Part shown: piece after piece, positions 44,716 to 53,885 of the stretch
How positions within the stretch are numbered: position 1 is the first letter of the stretch
Layout of the letters: the number at the start of each line of letters is the position of its first letter
Assembly (NCBI GenBank): GCA_021847105.1
Contig: JAJZUT010000002.1
Coordinates: 239,677 to 303,676, forward strand
Length of the DNA: 64,000 nucleotides
Direction of reading: 5' to 3'
From: Pseudomonadota bacterium
Lineage (GTDB): Bacteria; Pseudomonadota; Gammaproteobacteria; Steroidobacterales; Steroidobacteraceae
Translations under genes and position numbers: made by a program
Notes under the pieces: generated by a model
What the model was told of the DNA's origin: nothing
Database searches by the model: none
The model's input: only the letters and a program-made list of their open reading frames with translations

Positions 44716-45234
44716 CTATTCGTCTTCCTGCAGGCGCTTGCGAAACTGAACGAACGCTTTGACCAGATACTTCTTTGCCATCGCGCGTGAGATACCGAGG
44801 CGCTCGCTGACTTCCTCCATGGTCAGTCCGTCGCGGCGATGCAGCAGAAACGTTGCTTGCATTTTCGGCGGCATATGCCCCAGCGCCTTCTCCATTTCCT
44901 CGAGACACTGATCGGCGGCCACATCCAGGACCGGATCGGCGTTGCTGAAAGATCGCAACTCTACCAGGACTTCCTCGAGATTCGAGCACTCCTGGGTCGT
45001 ACTCATCTGCAGCTTGTGCTGCTGAGCGACGTGTTTCGCGATGGTAAACAAATACGCTTCGGGGCTGCGAATGGTCTCGTGGCTCGGCACGCGCAGCAGG
45101 CGCAGAAAGACCTCCTGCATGATGTCGGGAATGTCCGCCGCATTGCGAACCCGCCGGCGCAGGAATCGGCGCAGACGCTCGGTCTGCTTCGCCGCAAGCT
45201 GCACAACCAGTCGGTTCTTATCGTCGGCGCTCAA
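44716..45234 (-). CDS. FecI-like ECF sigma factor
   Basis: RNA polymerase sigma factor (172 aa). Region 2 (LRRFLRRRVRNAADIPDIMQ...EVFLRLLRV, SPEAYLFTIAKHVAQQH) and region 4 (HMPPKMQATFLLHRRDGLTM...EEVSERLGISRAMAKKYL) are both complete. The regions and the neighbouring FecR and STN-receptor genes place it in the FecI-type group. It should direct transcription of the receptor-esterase-GH3 genes when substrate binds the receptor. It starts the block, with a 570-base gap upstream. Confidence 0.92.
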   Translation of the reverse strand: MSADDKNRLVVQLAAKQTERLRRFLRRRVRNAADIPDIMQEVFLRLLRVPSHETIRSPEAYLFTIAKHVAQQHKLQMSTTQECSNLEEVLVELRSFSNADPVLDVAADQCLEEMEKALGHMPPKMQATFLLHRRDGLTMEEVSERLGISRAMAKKYLVKAFVQFRKRLQEDE

Positions 45235-45803
45235 TCCGCCGCCCCCAATGGCCCTTGTTCATGTCTTTAGAGCGGTTCTGACGGGAAACGATACCTCGAC
45301 GGTCCAGAATTTTGCCCGCAGACGCCCTCCCGGTACCACATGCTCCTCCGGCCGGTCTTGCACGCCGCGAGATGCGCCAGTCGAGTGAGCGCTCCCGAGG
45401 ATGCCCGACCATAGCGCACCACCGGCCGGAAAGTCATGGCGAGTTACAGAGCGTCCCCGCGGACGGCCCATGCTTGCGCCCGCAGCGGACCGCACCGGCC
45501 TCTCTCGACACCGCCTTTATGCCTCAACGCGGCGTGCACAGCAGAGATCGCCCTGTGAGCGCGTGGAATGCACCCCATAGGCCCCTGGGACGGGCGCAGA
45601 CGGAGCACGCGCCGCCTGTGGCGATCAGTTTGAGCGCGCAGCGCGCGCCGCACGCGCTTTGGTGGAGGCCGGGGCCATCAAATCCGCCCCGCGCCCTGGC
45701 AAACGGTCGCCCAGAATCGGACGAGCCCCTCCCGGTGAGCGGTCCACCTTAGTTCAGCCGGGCCGCCGTCCCCATCCTCGGTGGCAAGGCACGCTCCGCC
45801 TCG
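45235..45803. other. Intergenic stretch upstream of the sigma-factor gene
   Basis: These 569 bases lie between the end of the P450 gene and the sigma-factor start, both on the minus strand. Frames here (for example 45312-45752, plus) are Pro/Arg/His-rich and lack any motif. The promoter of the sigma-FecR operon should be close to 45235-45330. No operator was identified. Confidence 0.4.
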
Positions 45804-46967
45804 TCAGATTCGCTCGAGCACGAGCTGCAACGGACTACGGAAGGTGGAGGACGGCATCCACTGCAGGGGCTGAGACGCACGGCCAAAACGGGGTAAGACC
45901 TTGAGGAATTCCTCGAAGGCAATCTTGGTGGCCATCCGCGCGATCGCAGCGCCCAGGCAGGCATGGACGCCGCTGCCGAACCCCAGGTGACCCCGAGGCT
46001 TGCGCTCGATGTCGTACACGTCGGGCTGGGGGAATCGCCGGTCGTCCCGATTGCCGGAGCCATAGGCGAGGCAGACGAACTGGCCCGCGCGTACCGCCAT
46101 GCCATGCAATTCGATGTCCCGTTGCAGACAGCGGCGGAAGCGCTGCGCCGAGGTATTGAAGCGCAGCGACTCCTCGATGGCATCGGGCAGCACCGCGGGG
46201 TTGGCGACCACCGTGTCTCGGGCCTGATCGTGATCGGCGAGGTTAAGGCCAAGCATGGCCATGAATCCACCCAGCGATTCGATCCCGGCCATGATTAAGG
46301 TGGTGGTGGTCAGCAGGACTTCGCGCTCATCGAGCCGATCGCCGTCGATCTCCGCTGCGCTGAAGTGGGAAATGAGATCGTCCTGCGGATCGCGGCGCCG
46401 TTCGGCAATGACCTTGGCCGCATACTCGGTCATCCATTCGTAGGCAGCAATGTGTTGCGGTCCTTTCGCGCGAGTCTGCGGGTCGGACTGCACCATCAGC
46501 ACCGCCTTGTCGCGCACGGTGGCCTCATCACCCAAGGGCAAGCCCAACGCTGCAAACAAGACGCGTACCGTGAATTTCGACGCGAAATCCTCGATGAAAT
46601 CGAACTGCGGCCGTCCGTCTAGCGCCTCTGCGCACTCGCGCGCAATGGCGCGCATCGGCATGGCGAGCCCTTCAAGGTTGCGGCGCATGAAAGCGTGCTG
46701 GATCAGGCCGCGCAGACGGTCATGGCGCGGCGGATCGGTCGTACCCAAAGTCGCACCGGCGCGACCGGGCAGCTCGGTCATCAGGTTGCCCCTGGCCGAT
46801 GAATAGGTTTTCCAGTCACTGAGCGCCGTGACGATGTCGTCATAGCGGGACAGCACCCACATCTGCGCCGGCTCGCTCCAGAAGCATGGATGCTCCTCGC
46901 GCAAGATCCTGTACAGCGCAAAAGGCTCGGCATCGACTGCGGGAGAATAGGGATCGAATTCGAACAC
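45804..46967 (-). CDS. Cytochrome P450 (bacterial class I type)
   Basis: Soluble haem monooxygenase (387 aa). The haem-binding loop is FGSGVHACLGAAIAR with Cys337 as the iron ligand. The I-helix reads MAGIESLGG, with Ser where most P450s have Thr in the AGxET oxygen-activation motif. The K-helix ExxR is in IEESLRF. GTG at 46967 is preceded by GAGGAG. Catalysis would need a ferredoxin and reductase, and none are encoded nearby. It is divergent from a PobR-like AraC regulator, which suggests an aromatic acid or phenolic substrate. The exact CYP family cannot be assigned here. Confidence 0.92.
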   Translation of the reverse strand: MFEFDPYSPAVDAEPFALYRILREEHPCFWSEPAQMWVLSRYDDIVTALSDWKTYSSARGNLMTELPGRAGATLGTTDPPRHDRLRGLIQHAFMRRNLEGLAMPMRAIARECAEALDGRPQFDFIEDFASKFTVRVLFAALGLPLGDEATVRDKAVLMVQSDPQTRAKGPQHIAAYEWMTEYAAKVIAERRRDPQDDLISHFSAAEIDGDRLDEREVLLTTTTLIMAGIESLGGFMAMLGLNLADHDQARDTVVANPAVLPDAIEESLRFNTSAQRFRRCLQRDIELHGMAVRAGQFVCLAYGSGNRDDRRFPQPDVYDIERKPRGHLGFGSGVHACLGAAIARMATKIAFEEFLKVLPRFGRASQPLQWMPSSTFRSPLQLVLERI

Positions 46968-47110
46968 GGCTGAAGCTCCTCAGGGTTTGCATCGCCCGCT
47001 TCGGGACTTGCACCTGAGGAAGACTCTAAGCGTCCGAAGCACTTGATGTACCGGACGAACCCGCTCGGAAATTTGCACTTTTCCGGTGAGTTCGGCTACC
47101 GTCGGCCCGC
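46968..47110. promoter_or_regulatory. Divergent P450/AraC control region with repeated TTGCA
   Basis: This 143-base region separates the two divergent starts. TTGCA occurs three times in the same orientation at 46987-46991, 47008-47012 and 47073-47077; the first two are 21 bases apart (two helical turns), the kind of spacing used by AraC-type half-sites. The first lies close to the P450 ribosome-binding site. Their role as operators is inference. Confidence 0.4.
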
Positions 47111-48064
47111 ATGCTGAGCCGCTCCGCCCACTCTGCCGTTCCCGCGCGGCGCACCCTCCGAAGGCTGGCCCCGGAGATTCCAGCATTCGCGCTGTACGGC
47201 GAGACTGCTGCCGCGGGCGGTGAACTGCTGCACGTCGAGGGCATCCAAGCGCGCAGTCGACGATACCGCTGGCAGATCGATGCGCACCTGCACCACGGCC
47301 TGTATCAGGTGGTTTGGCTGAGAAAAGGGCCGGTACAAGTGTCGCTGGATGCCCTGCGAGAAGACTGCACAGGACCGGTGGCGATCATCATTCCGCCCGG
47401 TAGCGTGCATGCGTTCCAGTTCGCGGCCGACAGCGAGGGCGAAGTCCTGACACTTAGCGCACGATCCTTCATCGAGGGCGAGACACCGGAGGTTGGCGAT
47501 TCGTTGCGCGCACTATTCTCGGTGCCGCGCATCCTGCACTTGGATCCCGATGCGCTGGAGACATGCCGGCTGGAGGGGCTGCTTGACCAGCTGGTCGCGG
47601 AGTTTCAGGCACCTGACACCGTGGGCGCACCGGTCACCCCCTGGCTGGCTCGCGCAGTGGTATGGCGACTGGCACGCATCGGGGCCCGCGGTACCGGCGC
47701 CGATGACCCGGGAGCGCGCCGACACCATGCCCTGTTCACCCGCTTCGTGCTCCTGGTCGAGGCGCATTACACCGAACACTGGCCGGTCTCACGCTATGCC
47801 CGACACCTGGGAGTCAGCCCAGACCGGCTCAATCGCCTGGTTCGAACCCAGACGGGTGCCGGCGCTCTCAATCTCGTTCACGAAAGGCTGGTGCGCGAAG
47901 CTTGCCGGCGACTGATCTACGTGGCCGTGTCGATCTCACGGATCGCGTTCGAGCTCGGCTTCGACGATCCGGCCTATTTCTGCCGCTTCTTCAAACGAGG
48001 AACCGGTTCTAGCCCGCGCGAGTTCCGGACCCTCCAGCGAGCTTTGCGATGCCCTCCGAGCTAA
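47111..48064 (+). CDS. AraC-family regulator, PobR-like
   Basis: A 317-aa regulator. The N-terminal cupin domain (PEIPAFALYGE, then RRYRWQIDAHLHHGLYQVVW, VAIIIPPGSVHAFQF) matches the layout of PobR-like activators of 4-hydroxybenzoate catabolism. The C-terminal HTH pair is at about 215-315 (VSRYARHLGVSPDRLNRLVR; SISRIAFELGFDDPAYFCRF). It is divergent from the P450 gene and most likely controls it in response to an aromatic compound. The ribosome-binding site before ATG 47111 is weak. A hairpin, CCTCTC (48082-48087) with GAGAGG (48097-48102), follows the stop codon. Confidence 0.87.
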   Translation: MLSRSAHSAVPARRTLRRLAPEIPAFALYGETAAAGGELLHVEGIQARSRRYRWQIDAHLHHGLYQVVWLRKGPVQVSLDALREDCTGPVAIIIPPGSVHAFQFAADSEGEVLTLSARSFIEGETPEVGDSLRALFSVPRILHLDPDALETCRLEGLLDQLVAEFQAPDTVGAPVTPWLARAVVWRLARIGARGTGADDPGARRHHALFTRFVLLVEAHYTEHWPVSRYARHLGVSPDRLNRLVRTQTGAGALNLVHERLVREACRRLIYVAVSISRIAFELGFDDPAYFCRFFKRGTGSSPREFRTLQRALRCPPS

Positions 48065-48165
48065 CCCCGCATCGCATAACTCCTCTCTTTCTGCCAGAGA
48101 GGGTCTGGTGAATCGGGTGCATCGTCGAAATTGAGCCACGCTGTATGTTGCAGGAGTCCTGCACC

Positions 48166-48560
48166 ATGCGTACCGAAGTGATGATCACCGTAACCTCGGT
48201 CGGCCGCCAGCGATACACTGGGCAGTACCAGAGCGAGGCGCTGAACGGCCTGTAGCCATCACCAAGAACGGCCATCCGCGGGCCGGCCCGTTCTCGGCGG
48301 AGGAACGATGTGCGGCTCAATCGGCGCGATAGCCGGGCGATCTCCCGTCGGCGAGGTATCTGACCGCCTGGCCCGGGCCAAACCCGCTTCCAACACCAGG
48401 GCGCTATAACTCGACGATCGTACGCGGGCTCTGCGGCCAGAGCCCCTCAGTCATGCCGGCGAACGGTGTGCAGTCACCGAGTTTCCTCCGCGACCGCATC
48501 TACAGTTTCATCGCGGTCGGGAATCCAAGCTCGGGCCGTGCCGCGGAGAATCATCCACAG
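48166..48560 (+). pseudogene. Decayed, internally deleted copy of a Phd/PemK-type toxin-antitoxin module
   Basis: The sequence aligns by eye with the intact module at 62375-63093. The antitoxin start region matches (ACC TCG G.. ... CAGCGA ... GGGC, then GAGCGCTGAA/GAAGCGCTGAAG, then CATCACCAAGAACGGC and CCGCGG), but this copy has a TAG at about 48252 and frame loss. It then jumps to the toxin C-terminal part: GCCTGGCCCGGGCCA at 48364-48378 corresponds to TGTGGCCCGGGCCA at 62939, and ACTCGACGATCGTAC (48409-48423) is identical to 62981-62995. CACCGAGTTTCCTCCGCGAC then parallels the sequence just after the intact toxin stop. The N-terminal two thirds of the toxin are missing. No functional product is expected. 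Confidence 0.75.
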
Positions 48561-48724
48561 CACGAGCAGAGTTTGTCGTCTGCGGTGTCGATCATGAATG
48601 TCGTCTGCCGCCGCCAGATGCAGTTTCTGCGTACCTCAGTCATTCGTACCGGGCGTGGAGCGGGAAGCGATGCTGTCGCCGAAGCCTCATTCATGCGATC
48701 GCAAACGCGCAACGTCTCGTGGCA

Positions 48725-49951
48725 CTACCCGAGCAGTGCCGGTCTCGTTCCGCTCAACAAATATTCCAGAAGCTCCCGCACAGAGCGAATCGCCTTGCCA
48801 AATGGCAGAACCCCCGCACCGCGGAAGAACAGACCCTTTTTCATGTCACCACGCAAGGCGGCCGCCAAGTGATTGTCGATGCAGAATTGGCCGATTTTCG
48901 CGATCCCGTCGCGCAACCCGCACGTCGTCAGGCAGTCGAATGCCATGATGCACCGAGCGCGCGCGCTGGCATGGGACTGCGCGCGCGCCTCGCGATTCAG
49001 GTAGGTGTTCAGCCAGGGCGTCCTCACTGCTCGCGCCGGCAACCCCGCGACGCTGACGAATGTGACGAGGTCCTCGGGCCGGGCCTCTGCAAGGACTTTT
49101 TTGAAGTTCGGATGGGCATCACATTCCTGGGTTACGGCAAATGGTGTCCCGATCTGCACGGCGCTTGCGCCCAGACTGACGACATGTCTCACTGCGTCGT
49201 GAGAACTGATGCCACCGGCGAGAATAAGCGGAACCTTCTCTCCCTCGATACCGAGGTCCTGGAATAACGAAGCCGCTTCTGCCAAAACCCGTTCGAAGTC
49301 AAAGCGCGGGTCACCGAGATCGGCAATGGACGAGGCGCCCAGATGACCGCCTGCAAAGCGTGGATGTTCGATCACGATGGCGTCCGGCAGTCGGCCTTTT
49401 CGCATCCACTTTTTGAGTACGACACTCAAACCGCGGACGTCTGAAAGAATCGGCACGAGGGCGATATCTGGGTAGTTCGCGGTGAGTTCCGGAAGATCCA
49501 ATGGCAATCCGGCTCCGACCACAATGGCGTCCGCACCGCTCGCACACGCCTGGCGCACATAGGATGCATACTCCGAGACGGCGCGCATGACGTTGACGGC
49601 GATCATTCCGTTACCCTGAGAAATGGCCTTCGCTGCGGTAATCTCCCGATCGAGGGCAGTGAGATTGGCGGCATTGATCCGCTCCTTGTCGAGGCAGCGC
49701 GCGGTCTGTGCCATGAGATCGGGGTGGTGTCGTCGCAGGTCCACACTAGACAACGTGCCGACCGCACCGTGCAGCGCGACCGTTCCTGCGAGACGCCGCG
49801 CGGATACCCCGACGCCCATGCCGCCCTGAATGACGGGCAATACGCCTCGCCCCTTGAGCCGCAGTGGCGGCAGATTGCTGTGCAAGACCACGGAATCAAC
49901 CTCTCCGGAGAGCAACGGGGCATGTTGCGGGAAATGCAGGCGGGAGGACAT
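48725..49951 (-). CDS. Nitronate monooxygenase-like FMN-dependent enzyme
   Basis: TIM-barrel flavoprotein (408 aa) of the nitronate monooxygenase/2-nitropropane dioxygenase-like family. Landmarks are LPVIQGGMGVGVSARRLAGT at the N-terminus, GADAIVVGAGLPLDLPEL, VIEHPRFAGGHLG, and the phosphate-binding LILAGGISSHDAVRHVVSLG followed by ASAVQIGTPFA. This subgroup is longer at the C-terminus than classical enzymes and has Cys residues in the tail (RARCIMAFDCLTTCGL); its true substrates are often unknown. It is a single gene, with a weak ribosome-binding site before ATG 49951. Confidence 0.87.
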   Translation of the reverse strand: MSSRLHFPQHAPLLSGEVDSVVLHSNLPPLRLKGRGVLPVIQGGMGVGVSARRLAGTVALHGAVGTLSSVDLRRHHPDLMAQTARCLDKERINAANLTALDREITAAKAISQGNGMIAVNVMRAVSEYASYVRQACASGADAIVVGAGLPLDLPELTANYPDIALVPILSDVRGLSVVLKKWMRKGRLPDAIVIEHPRFAGGHLGASSIADLGDPRFDFERVLAEAASLFQDLGIEGEKVPLILAGGISSHDAVRHVVSLGASAVQIGTPFAVTQECDAHPNFKKVLAEARPEDLVTFVSVAGLPARAVRTPWLNTYLNREARAQSHASARARCIMAFDCLTTCGLRDGIAKIGQFCIDNHLAAALRGDMKKGLFFRGAGVLPFGKAIRSVRELLEYLLSGTRPALLG

Positions 49952-50019
49952 TGATCTGGATCAATTTTACCGCCCAGTAATGCCGCGCCGCGCGGCAACG
50001 CCGCGCGCGCCCGGGCGCC

Positions 50020-51456
50020 TCACGCCCGATAGCCGATGCGAAATCCGCCCCAATGCCGCCCATGGACTTTGATCGGCGCGGACACGTCCTTCATGAGCAC
50101 GAATTCTCCTCCGCCCATGTCGCGCCGGTATGTCTGCAGCAGGAACGCCTTAGTGTTGCGAGCCGCCTTACCCCCGGTGCGGTCATCGAAAATCCGCCGG
50201 TTACGGCAGTGCGCCGCATTCCAGGCCGGATCCGCACCTTGCGGCTGCGAATACTCGAGATTGTGAGTCGGCAGAAAGCCCGACCGTGCCACCGCAGCAC
50301 AAAACGCGATGCGCGGATCCGCCCGACGCACCGGCTCCTGTATCGACGGGAGCACCTGGTCCGTGAACGGCACGTAATCGGTCATGAACTGTCTTGGATC
50401 ACTGTCCGGGATTTCCCGGTACCGCTCATCGAACAACTGCGCAGCCGTGATGTCACCGCGATCGATCGCCGCCTCGAACAGCGCGCCGATGCGCTTCGCC
50501 GTCGCCATCGCCAGTTCGATGAACGGCGTATCCACCGTCTGCACCCCGCTCTCGGCAATGAGCTCGATCAGGCTCTCGCACAAATCGAGCAGCTGCGCGA
50601 CCCGCTCGTCCGCCTGCTCCAGGTTTGCCGACGAGAGGCGTACGTCCGCGACCAGGCTGCTGAGTTCGGTCAGCGTGCTCGCACAGACTGCGAGATTCTC
50701 CGAGGCGACGCTCGCGATCGAATCGATGCGCGTACTGACGGTCTGAAAGGCCTCGTGCGCGCGGACCACCACGACGCGCACGTCGCCGGCGGAGTGCTCG
50801 GCCGCCCGGGCATCCCCCGCCGCGGCCTCGCTGGCCGAGATCAGCTTCTCGATCCGCTCGACCAGGGAGCGGGTCGTGTTCCGAATTCCTTCGGTCGCCG
50901 AGCGCGTCTCATCGGAGAGATTCTTCACCTCCCCGGCCACCACCGCGAAGCCGCGGCCTGACTCCCCCGCACGCGCCGCCTCGATGCTCGCGTTCAGCGA
51001 CAGCAGCCGCGTCTGCTTGGCGATCGTCTCGATGGCGCCGGAAACCGTGGTGATCTGGTTCAGCAGGGACCGGAATGCACCGAGCTGCTCCTCGATCCCA
51101 CCGACGGCCTTCGAGAGCGTCGCGATCCGCGCCAGCGCGCTCGACATCTGCTGCGTCGATTGGGCGATTTCCGCCCCTGCCCCCCGGGCGGCATCCTGGG
51201 CTTCCTGCGCCGCCTGATTGATCCTCTGATTGCCGGTGACCATGTCATTGGTCGAGCCGCGCAGCTGCTCGAAGCGCGTCGCCTGCCCCGAGAGCCGCGC
51301 CGAGAGCTGCTCGACCTCTCCGGCGACGCCCGAGAGCGCGATCCCGAGCGAGTCGGCCCGACCGGCGAGTTCGAAGACGACACGGCTGTCGCCGGAGAGC
51401 TCGGCGGCCTGTTGGTCCGGCGGAGCGTCGGAACCGGGCGTCACGAGGTCGGACAT
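50020..51456 (-). CDS. Soluble methyl-accepting chemotaxis protein with N-terminal signalling domain
   Basis: A cytoplasmic chemoreceptor-like protein (478 aa) with no TM segments. Residues about 45-300 are a long coiled-coil signalling domain; the conserved hairpin tip reads [20 protein letters not shown] followed by [20 protein letters not shown]. The C-terminal part (about 320-478) is a separate sensory region with [32 protein letters not shown] and [19 protein letters not shown], a block seen in other MCP-like proteins. Order is thus signalling domain first, sensor last, the reverse of classical receptors. ATG 51456 has GGGGGAT upstream. No che genes adjoin it. Confidence 0.9.
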   Translation of the reverse strand: MSDLVTPGSDAPPDQQAAELSGDSRVVFELAGRADSLGIALSGVAGEVEQLSARLSGQATRFEQLRGSTNDMVTGNQRINQAAQEAQDAARGAGAEIAQSTQQMSSALARIATLSKAVGGIEEQLGAFRSLLNQITTVSGAIETIAKQTRLLSLNASIEAARAGESGRGFAVVAGEVKNLSDETRSATEGIRNTTRSLVERIEKLISASEAAAGDARAAEHSAGDVRVVVVRAHEAFQTVSTRIDSIASVASENLAVCASTLTELSSLVADVRLSSANLEQADERVAQLLDLCESLIELIAESGVQTVDTPFIELAMATAKRIGALFEAAIDRGDITAAQLFDERYREIPDSDPRQFMTDYVPFTDQVLPSIQEPVRRADPRIAFCAAVARSGFLPTHNLEYSQPQGADPAWNAAHCRNRRIFDDRTGGKAARNTKAFLLQTYRRDMGGGEFVLMKDVSAPIKVHGRHWGGFRIGYRA

Positions 51457-51625
51457 TACGATCCCCCAGACACGAACTGCGCTGTGCGGCGGGCGGGTGT
51501 CGCCGCGCCGGACGTCAAACGCTATCTCAGCCGTCGCGAGGGCTCAATGCACGGTCCGTCTGCATCGGTCGGGACGAGACCGACGGCTCCGGCTGCGCTC
51601 ACCCGGCGATGCGGCGCGGCGTCCT

Positions 51626-53854
51626 TCAAGTTTTCCGCTCGCGCCGGGCGGAGGCCAGATCGAACGGCAGCCTGCGCAGACGCAGACCGGTTGCCGCCCG
51701 CACTGCGTTGGCGACCGCCGGAGCGATCGGCGGAGTACCGGGCTCGCCGACGCCGGTCGGCGCATTGGGCGAAGGCACGATGTAGACCTCTATCTTCGGC
51801 ATCTGATTGATGCGCGCCACCCGATAGTCGTCGAAGTTTGTTTGATCGACGCGACCATCAGTCAAAGTGATTGCACCCCAGAGCGCGGCCGACAGCCCGT
51901 AACCGATGCCGCTTTGCATCTGCGCCTCGATCACGCTGGGCGTCACGGCAATCCCGCAGTCCACCGCGCACACGACCCGATCGACGGTGATGTCGTTGCC
52001 GGAAACGGTGACTTCGGCCACTTGCGCAACCACGGAGTTGAACGACTGGTGAACCGCGACCCCGCGACCCCGTCCGTGGCCCTGCGGGAAGGGCCGGTCC
52101 CAGCCGGCTTTTTCCGCCGCAAGCTTCAGCGCCGCCGCCTGCCGCGGATGCGTGCCGAGCAGTTCCAGCCGGAACGCCACCGGGTCCTTGCCTGCCGCTT
52201 CCGCGAGCTCATCGATGATGACTTCTTTGGAGAACGCCATGTGCGAGTGGCCAACCGAACGCCACCAGAGCACGGGGATGCCGACCTTCGGATCGGTCCA
52301 CGTGACGCGGGCCGCCTGCAGGTCGTATTCCTCGGCAGCGTTGCCCTCGACCGCCGAAGGGTCGACGCCGTGCGGGGAACCCCACGGCGCACCGGCCATG
52401 ATCGACTGGCCAACCACCCGCTGACGGAACGCGACTTTGCCCTCCGGGCTGATGCCGGCCGCGATGCGGTGCAGATTGAGCGGCCGGTATCTGCCGTGCT
52501 GAATGTCGTCCTCGCGCGTCCAGATCAGGCGCACCGGATAGCGGCCACCAGTTGCCTTGGCGATGGCGGCGACTTCGACGATGTAGTCTGACTCGAAGTT
52601 GGCACGGCGTCCGAAGGTGCCGCCGGCGGCCAGCGTGTTGATGTCGACCTGATCAGGCTTCAGTCCGGTGACCTTGGCTGCATTGGCCTGGTCGATGGTC
52701 TGAAACTGGCAGCCGGCCCAGATCTCGCAATGATCTGCGCTCAGGCGGCACACGGCCGTGAGCGTCTCCATGGGCGCATGCGCCAGATAGGGAAATTCGA
52801 AGTCCGCCTCGATCCGTCGGTGCGCCCGTTCCAGCGCCGCGTCCACGTCACCGTGCTCGACCGCCGTCAGCGCGTCGTTGCCGTCCGCGAGACGCCGGAA
52901 ATACTCCAGTAGCTGCGCGGTACCACGCTTCTCGGCGCCCGACTCGTCCCAGTTCACCTTGAGCAAGTCGCGGCCCTTCCACGCCGACCACGTGTCCCGG
53001 CCCACGACCGCCACCCCGCTCGGGATCTCCACGACATCGACCACACCGGGATGCGCTTTGGCCTGGGTGGCGTCGAATGAGGCCACCTTGGCCCCGAAGC
53101 GCCGCGGCCGCAGAACGACCGCCGTCATCATGCCAGGCAGCATCACGTCGATCGCATACCGCTCCCTGCCCTCGGATTTCGCGCGCGCATCGAGCCGGGG
53201 CAGGTGCTTGCGACCGATGATCGTGAACTGGCTCGGATGCTTCAGTTCGACGTGCTCGGGCACGGGAACCTGTGCGGCGTCGGCCGCCAGCGCGCCAAAG
53301 GACGCGCTGCGTCCGGAGGCCTGATGAGACACCACGCCGTTGCTGACGGTGATGCTCCCAGGCGCGGCGCTCCAGCGCTTCGCGGCCGCGGCCACCAACA
53401 TGGCGCGGGCCGTCGCGCCAGCCTGGCGCAGCTGCATCCAGGAATTGGCGACCGAGGTTGAGCCGCCGGTGCCCTGGATGAGTCCCTTGGGATTGAAGGC
53501 CAGGTTGCCGTACGTCGGAACTTTCGCGGGCGCGTCGATCACCCGCATCTGGTTCCAGGCCGCATCGAGCTCGTCCGCCACGATCGCCGTCAGTCCGGTC
53601 CACACTCCCTGGCCCGCTTCCAGCTGCTTGCAGATCACCGTCACCGTATCGTCGGGGTCGATTTGCACGAACGGCATCACGAGTCCCTCGTTGGCGGTGC
53701 CGCCCGACCTGGGACTACAGCCCGGCAGTGCCAAGCCCAATGTCAATCCGGCGCCGGCGAGGGTCGTCAGCTTCACGAACTGGCGCCGACTCATATCCGA
53801 CGCCGGCGCCGTGCGGCGAAATGCGGTCAATGGCTCGATGTCGCGAAAGTCCAT
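51626..53854 (-). CDS. Molybdopterin-binding large subunit of an isoquinoline oxidoreductase-like hydroxylase
   Basis: Large subunit (742 aa) of a xanthine-oxidase-family molybdenum hydroxylase of the IorB/aldehyde-dehydrogenase type. The N-terminus has a twin-arginine motif (SRRQFVK) and a hydrophobic stretch ending in LPGCSP, so it is exported folded to the periplasm, probably with its small subunit and perhaps retained by lipid. Cofactor-site marks are GGTFGRR, QGHGRGRGVAVHQSFNS and the C-terminal GVGEPGTPPIAPAVANAV with the catalytic Glu. Enzymes of this group hydroxylate N-heterocycles or oxidise aldehydes. ATG 53854 follows CGAGGAC. It starts 31 bases after the iron-sulfur subunit gene. 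Confidence 0.9.
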   Translation of the reverse strand: MDFRDIEPLTAFRRTAPASDMSRRQFVKLTTLAGAGLTLGLALPGCSPRSGGTANEGLVMPFVQIDPDDTVTVICKQLEAGQGVWTGLTAIVADELDAAWNQMRVIDAPAKVPTYGNLAFNPKGLIQGTGGSTSVANSWMQLRQAGATARAMLVAAAAKRWSAAPGSITVSNGVVSHQASGRSASFGALAADAAQVPVPEHVELKHPSQFTIIGRKHLPRLDARAKSEGRERYAIDVMLPGMMTAVVLRPRRFGAKVASFDATQAKAHPGVVDVVEIPSGVAVVGRDTWSAWKGRDLLKVNWDESGAEKRGTAQLLEYFRRLADGNDALTAVEHGDVDAALERAHRRIEADFEFPYLAHAPMETLTAVCRLSADHCEIWAGCQFQTIDQANAAKVTGLKPDQVDINTLAAGGTFGRRANFESDYIVEVAAIAKATGGRYPVRLIWTREDDIQHGRYRPLNLHRIAAGISPEGKVAFRQRVVGQSIMAGAPWGSPHGVDPSAVEGNAAEEYDLQAARVTWTDPKVGIPVLWWRSVGHSHMAFSKEVIIDELAEAAGKDPVAFRLELLGTHPRQAAALKLAAEKAGWDRPFPQGHGRGRGVAVHQSFNSVVAQVAEVTVSGNDITVDRVVCAVDCGIAVTPSVIEAQMQSGIGYGLSAALWGAITLTDGRVDQTNFDDYRVARINQMPKIEVYIVPSPNAPTGVGEPGTPPIAPAVANAVRAATGLRLRRLPFDLASARRERKT

Positions 53855-53885
53855 GATGTCCTCGGGTTCGCGGGAGAGGGGAGGA

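Noticed and set aside
45312..45752. Plus-strand 146-codon frame upstream of the sigma factor
   Set aside because: Pro/His/Arg-rich, no motif, no ribosome-binding site; typical of random GC-rich sequence.
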